This document shows, piece by piece, positions 60,966 to 64,000 of a stretch of 64,000 nucleotides of DNA (position 1 is its first letter; every line of letters begins with the position of its first letter). This stretch comes from PALSA-1006 sp964532405. Lineage in GTDB: Bacteria; Pseudomonadota; Gammaproteobacteria; Burkholderiales; Gallionellaceae. Both the position numbers and the translations under genes were made by a program. Below the pieces are notes generated by a model that worked only from the letters and a program-made list of their open reading frames with translations, ran no database searches and was not told where the DNA came from. The stretch lies in assembly GCA_964532405.1 (NCBI GenBank), contig CAZHIC010000010.1, positions 8,311-72,310 on the forward strand, given 5' to 3'.

Positions 60966-62204
60966 ATGCGCGCTCTCACACGCCAAGATTACAAGACCCT
61001 GCTGCTGGCCGCTTTGGGCGGCGCGCTGGAATTCTACGATTTCATCATCTTCGTATTCTTTGCCGTGGTGATCGGGCAGTTGTTTTTTCCACCTGACATG
61101 CCGGACTGGCTACGGCAGGTGCAGACTTTCGGCATCTTTGCGGCGGGGTATCTGGCGCGTCCGCTGGGTGGAATTGTGATGGCGCATTTCGGCGATTTGC
61201 TGGGGCGCAAGCGCATGTTCATGTTGAGCATCTTGTTGATGTCGATTCCGACCTTGGCTATTGGCTTGTTGCCGACTTACGCCAGCATCGGCATCTGGGC
61301 GCCGCTGTTGTTGCTGGCTTTGCGCATGTTGCAGGGCGCGGCTATCGGCGGGGAAGTGCCGGGGGCGTGGGTGTTCGTCTCGGAGCATGTGCCAATACGC
61401 CATGTCGGCTTTGCCTGTGGCATGCTCACGGCGGGGCTGACCGGCGGCATTTTGCTGGGCTCGCTGGTGGCGATGACGATCAACAAAACATATACGCCTG
61501 CCGAAGTGTTGGCGGAAGGTTGGCGCATCCCTTTTATTGTCGGCGGGGTGTTCGGCTTGGTGTCGGTATGGTTGCGCCAGTGGCTGCATGAGACGCCGGT
61601 GTTCAAGGAGATGCAGGCCAAGCAGGAATTGGCCAACGAGTTGCCTTTGCGCAAGGTGGTGCGCGAACATCGACCGGCGGCGATTGTGGTGATGATTCTG
61701 ATGACGCCGACGCTGGTGCAAAAACTCTATGCTATTCCCGCTGCGGTAGCTTTGCAGGCCAGCAGCATTGCGACGGTATTTTTGAGTATCGGCTGCATCC
61801 TGTTCGGTGCGGCGGCGGATCGTTTTGGTGCGGGGCGCGTATTGATGTTGGGATGCGCGATGCTGGGTATGACTTCGGCGTTGTTCTACCAGCAGATGGG
61901 CGTTGCGCCGGAAAACATCAACGCGCTGTATGCGCTGTGCGGTTTCTTTGTCGGGGTGGTCGGCGTGATCCCCGGCATGGCCGTCAAAGCCTTTCCCCCT
62001 GCGGTGCGTTTTTCCGGGCTGTCGTTTTCGTACAACGTGGCCTACGCGATATTCGGCGGCCTGACTCCCGTGCTGGTGAGCCTGCTGCTGCCGCTGGATA
62101 AGTTGGCTCCGGCTCACTATGTGGAAGCGTTGAGCGTACTGGGTATTGCCATCGGGCTGTATTCGTGGTGCAAAGCCAGATCGCAAGTCGGTCGAATCTC
62201 ATGA
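60966..62204 (+). CDS. MFS transporter, metabolite:H+ symporter (MHS) type
   Basis: Inner-membrane transporter of 412 residues with about 12 membrane helices. The MHS signature is visible: LGGALEFYDFIIFVFFA in helix 1, GDLLGRKRMF in the 2-3 loop, and RMLQGAAIGGEVPGAWVF in helix 4. Relatives carry citrate, proline/betaine or dicarboxylates with protons; the substrate is not predictable here. ATG at 60966 is preferred over the TTG at 60951. The spacer to hemA is divergent and probably holds both promoters. Confidence 0.88.
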   Translation: MRALTRQDYKTLLLAALGGALEFYDFIIFVFFAVVIGQLFFPPDMPDWLRQVQTFGIFAAGYLARPLGGIVMAHFGDLLGRKRMFMLSILLMSIPTLAIGLLPTYASIGIWAPLLLLALRMLQGAAIGGEVPGAWVFVSEHVPIRHVGFACGMLTAGLTGGILLGSLVAMTINKTYTPAEVLAEGWRIPFIVGGVFGLVSVWLRQWLHETPVFKEMQAKQELANELPLRKVVREHRPAAIVVMILMTPTLVQKLYAIPAAVALQASSIATVFLSIGCILFGAAADRFGAGRVLMLGCAMLGMTSALFYQQMGVAPENINALYALCGFFVGVVGVIPGMAVKAFPPAVRFSGLSFSYNVAYAIFGGLTPVLVSLLLPLDKLAPAHYVEALSVLGIAIGLYSWCKARSQVGRIS

Positions 62205-62284
62205 ATAAGTTTTATGAGACAATGCGCGTTCTCAAAAAGAGCGTGAGTAACACGCCATCGCGTTTTTATATTTCAGGATAGTCA

Positions 62285-63253
62285 GTGTCTCTAGAAAATC
62301 TAAACCAATTGATTGCGGCTGATATGGCCGCCGTGGATCAGGTCATCCGCTCTCGCTTGCATTCCGAAGTGGCGCTGGTCAGCCAGGTCGGCGAATACAT
62401 CATCAGCAGCGGCGGCAAACGTCTGCGCCCGGCACTGGTTATTTTGTCCGCACAGGTTTTCGGTTATCGGGGCAAGCTGCATCACGATCTCGCCGCTGTG
62501 GTTGAGTTTATTCATACCGCCACGCTACTGCACGATGATGTGGTGGATGAATCCGAATTGCGCCGTGGCCGCGAGACTGCGAATGCCCTGTTTGGCAACG
62601 CGGCCAGCGTGTTGGTCGGTGATTTCCTCTATTCGCGCGCCTTTCAAATGATGGTGGAAGCCAACGATATGCGCGTGATGCAAACGCTGGCGGATGCCAC
62701 GAACGTCATCGCCGAGGGTGAGGTGTTGCAACTGCTCAACTGCAACAATGCCGATGTCGATGCGGACAGTTACTTGCAGGTGATCCACCGCAAGACCGCC
62801 AAATTGTTCGAGGCCGCAATGCGCTTGGGCGCCATTCTCGGCAAGCAGAATTTGGCCGCCGAAGAGGCTGCTGCGCGCTATGGCATGCACTTGGGAACGG
62901 CGTTCCAGCTGGTGGACGATGTGCTGGATTATTCCGGCGACGCGCAGGAAATAGGTAAAAATCTGGGTGACGATCTGGCCGAAGGCAAGTCGACCTTGCC
63001 TTTGATCTACGCCATGCAGCACGGCACTCCCGCACAGGCGAACGTGATTCGTGAAGCTATCGAGCAGGGCGACATTGATCGTTTTCCCGAAGTGTTGCAG
63101 ATTGTTCAACAGACCGGTGCACTCGACTACACAAGGCAACAGGCACAACGCGAAGCTGATCTGGCGCGCGCGCAACTGGCCGATATCCCGGATACCCAGT
63201 ACAAAAATTCTTTGCTAAAATTGGCCGAGCTTGCCGCTTCGCGCAAAGCTTAA
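62285..63253 (+). CDS. ispB: Octaprenyl diphosphate synthase
   Basis: Trans-prenyltransferase that builds the ubiquinone side chain. The 322 residues contain the first Asp-rich motif DDVVDES (about 84-90) and the second in QLVDDVLDYSGD (about 208-219), plus GGKRLRPALVIL (about 38-49). GTG is the start, with AGGA 8 bases upstream; no ATG precedes the conserved N-terminus. The exact chain length is assumed from the family. Confidence 0.94.
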   Translation: MSLENLNQLIAADMAAVDQVIRSRLHSEVALVSQVGEYIISSGGKRLRPALVILSAQVFGYRGKLHHDLAAVVEFIHTATLLHDDVVDESELRRGRETANALFGNAASVLVGDFLYSRAFQMMVEANDMRVMQTLADATNVIAEGEVLQLLNCNNADVDADSYLQVIHRKTAKLFEAAMRLGAILGKQNLAAEEAAARYGMHLGTAFQLVDDVLDYSGDAQEIGKNLGDDLAEGKSTLPLIYAMQHGTPAQANVIREAIEQGDIDRFPEVLQIVQQTGALDYTRQQAQREADLARAQLADIPDTQYKNSLLKLAELAASRKA

Positions 63254-63265
63254 TTTTGAAACACT

Positions 63266-63318
63266 CGGAGTGTGGCTCAGCCTAGTAGAGCACTGCGTTC
63301 GGGACGCAGGAGTCGAAT
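63266..63318 (+). tRNA. tRNA-Pro(CGG), 3' part missing
   Basis: CGGAGTG opens an acceptor strand, GCTC and GAGC form the D stem, and CTGCG-TTCGGGA-CGCAG forms a perfect anticodon arm with anticodon CGG (proline). After the anticodon arm only GAGTCGAAT remains; the T arm and the 3' acceptor strand (expected to read CACTCCG) are absent, and the sequence continues as unrelated DNA. The gene is therefore a 5' fragment, not functional as it stands. Confidence 0.75.
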
Positions 63319-63321
63319 TTT

Positions 63322-63946
63322 TTAAGCGGGTTTCTGCTCGTCCTCAACGCCGACGATGCGCGTCAGATAATGTTCCAGATTGCGTTCCGGGTGCTGCGGG
63401 TAATGCTCCGGTAGCAGCATGATGTCCTGTATGCGGTCGAAGCGGAAATTGCGGTATTCGTCGCGCATCTCGCACCAGGCCAGCAGCGTCCAGTGATCGC
63501 CCCAGCCCACCATGCCCAGCGGCCACAAGCTGCGCGTGGAGTCTTGGCCTTTCATATCGCGATAGGCGATGGAAACTTTCTGCCGTCCTTCGCAAGCCTT
63601 GCGCAACAGGCGATGGATACCACTCTCGGAACGCTCATACACAGGAATGCGATAGGGCAAGCGCGACACGCCGATCAACATCTGCGGCGTGAGCGCGGCG
63701 AGTATCTTGGCTTCGGCCTGCTTCGCGGCTTGCGCCAGATCGGGATCGGTCCACGCCTGCACCATGCGACTGCCGACCAGCAAGGCGGTGACTTCTTCCG
63801 CCTGAAACATCAGCGGAGGCAGATCGAAACCCGCGCGCAAACGGTAACCCACGCCCGCTTCGCCGTCGATAGGTACACCGGAAAGGACGAGCGCCTGAAT
63901 GTCGCGGTACACCGTGCGCATCGCCACGCCCAACTCTTCCGCTAGT
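63322..63946 (-). pseudogene. YafY-type WYL-domain transcriptional regulator, 5' truncated
   Basis: The remaining roughly 205 codons encode most of a helix-turn-helix/WYL regulator. LAEELGVAMRTVYRDIQAL is the end of the HTH, and GVPIDGEAGVGYRLRAGFDLPPLMF follows. The WYL domain (about residues 110-190) has WGDHWTLLAWCEMRDEYRNFRFDRIQ. About 25 N-terminal residues, including the start codon, are missing: homology stops at about 63946 and an in-frame TAG lies at 63955-63957. The frame from the TTG at 63933 is open but would lack half the HTH. It converges with the broken tRNA-Pro. Confidence 0.75.
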
Positions 63947-64000
63947 GGGCACCTCTAAAAATTGATTATTTGCACTTCGTAAACTTGCCCCTGTAATTTT
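63947..64000. mobile_element. Possible insertion-sequence end at the window edge
   Basis: The regulator gene is broken exactly where GGGCACCTCTAAAAATTG begins, next to CTAG/TAG. The last 54 bases are AT-rich and unrelated to the regulator. This is the arrangement of an insertion-sequence terminal repeat at its target site, but only one end is visible and I cannot name a family. An assembly junction could look the same. Confidence 0.35.

Noticed and set aside
61110..62186. 358-codon open frame antisense to the MFS transporter
   Set aside because: The translation is Arg/His/Gln-rich with no hydrophobic core or motif; the plus-strand transporter explains the region.
1..64000. CRISPR arrays, prophage genes and rRNA operons
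   Set aside because: No regularly spaced direct repeats, phage structural genes or rRNA sequence were seen anywhere in the window.

Overview
The window looks like the replication-origin region of a betaproteobacterial chromosome, probably of the Nitrosomonadales/Gallionellaceae type. This is an inference from gene order (rpmH-rnpA-yidD-yidC-mnmE-mnmG-rsmG-parA-parB-atp operon-glmU-glmS; def-fmt-rsmB-ntrYX; dprA-smg-topA; hemA-prfA) and protein character; no rRNA is present to confirm it. GC content is moderate. dnaA, dnaN and gyrB run leftwards and rpmH onwards runs rightwards, so the two arms diverge at about 23.1 kb as expected around oriC. A perfect DnaA box (23115), a perfect parS (20400) and a 15/16 parS (26893) support this.

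Layout. 1-4110: central carbon genes tkt-gap-pgk on the minus strand (pgk cut by the window edge). 4231-10310: minus-strand run def-fmt-rsmB-DUF4390-ntrY-ntrX, with overlapping genes; the ntrX-like regulator lacks the AAA+ domain. 10400-15722: plus-strand LysM protein, dprA, smg, topA. 15883-17845: an accessory insert between topA and gyrB with an AT-rich membrane protein and a HEPN-type protein. 17952-23060: gyrB, dnaN, dnaA. 23202-31144: rpmH to parB. 31162-38095: complete F-type ATP synthase operon atpIBEFHAGDC. 38186-42250: glmU, glmS and an orphan ParA-like ATPase. 42262-46731: ubiB, a Tim44-domain protein, an RluA-type pseudouridine synthase, a secreted phosphoesterase and a PhnA/YjdM-type protein.

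46809-50816 is the most unusual part. It is an array of integron gene cassettes, all on the minus strand, separated by at least three clear and two degenerate attC sites, with no integrase gene in the window (a CALIN-type array). Its cargo is a VanY-like peptidase, an unknown protein, a DUF1272 zinc protein, an ABM-like protein that reads through its attC into DUF1272, a short-chain dehydrogenase with an apparent N-terminal frameshift, a DUF1801 protein and, at the edge, a HigBA toxin-antitoxin pair with a palindromic operator.

50910-58378: argA, an iron-trafficking YggX protein, and a polyphosphate group (ppk1, a Lys-rich protein, a SixA-like phosphatase and a two-domain PPK2/Pap phosphotransferase), then a thioredoxin-like protein, DUF302 and DUF2288. 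58426-63253: prfA-hemA, an MHS-type transporter and ispB. The right end carries a 3'-truncated tRNA-Pro(CGG) and a WYL-type regulator whose 5' end is broken at a sharp junction with unrelated sequence, possibly an insertion-sequence end.
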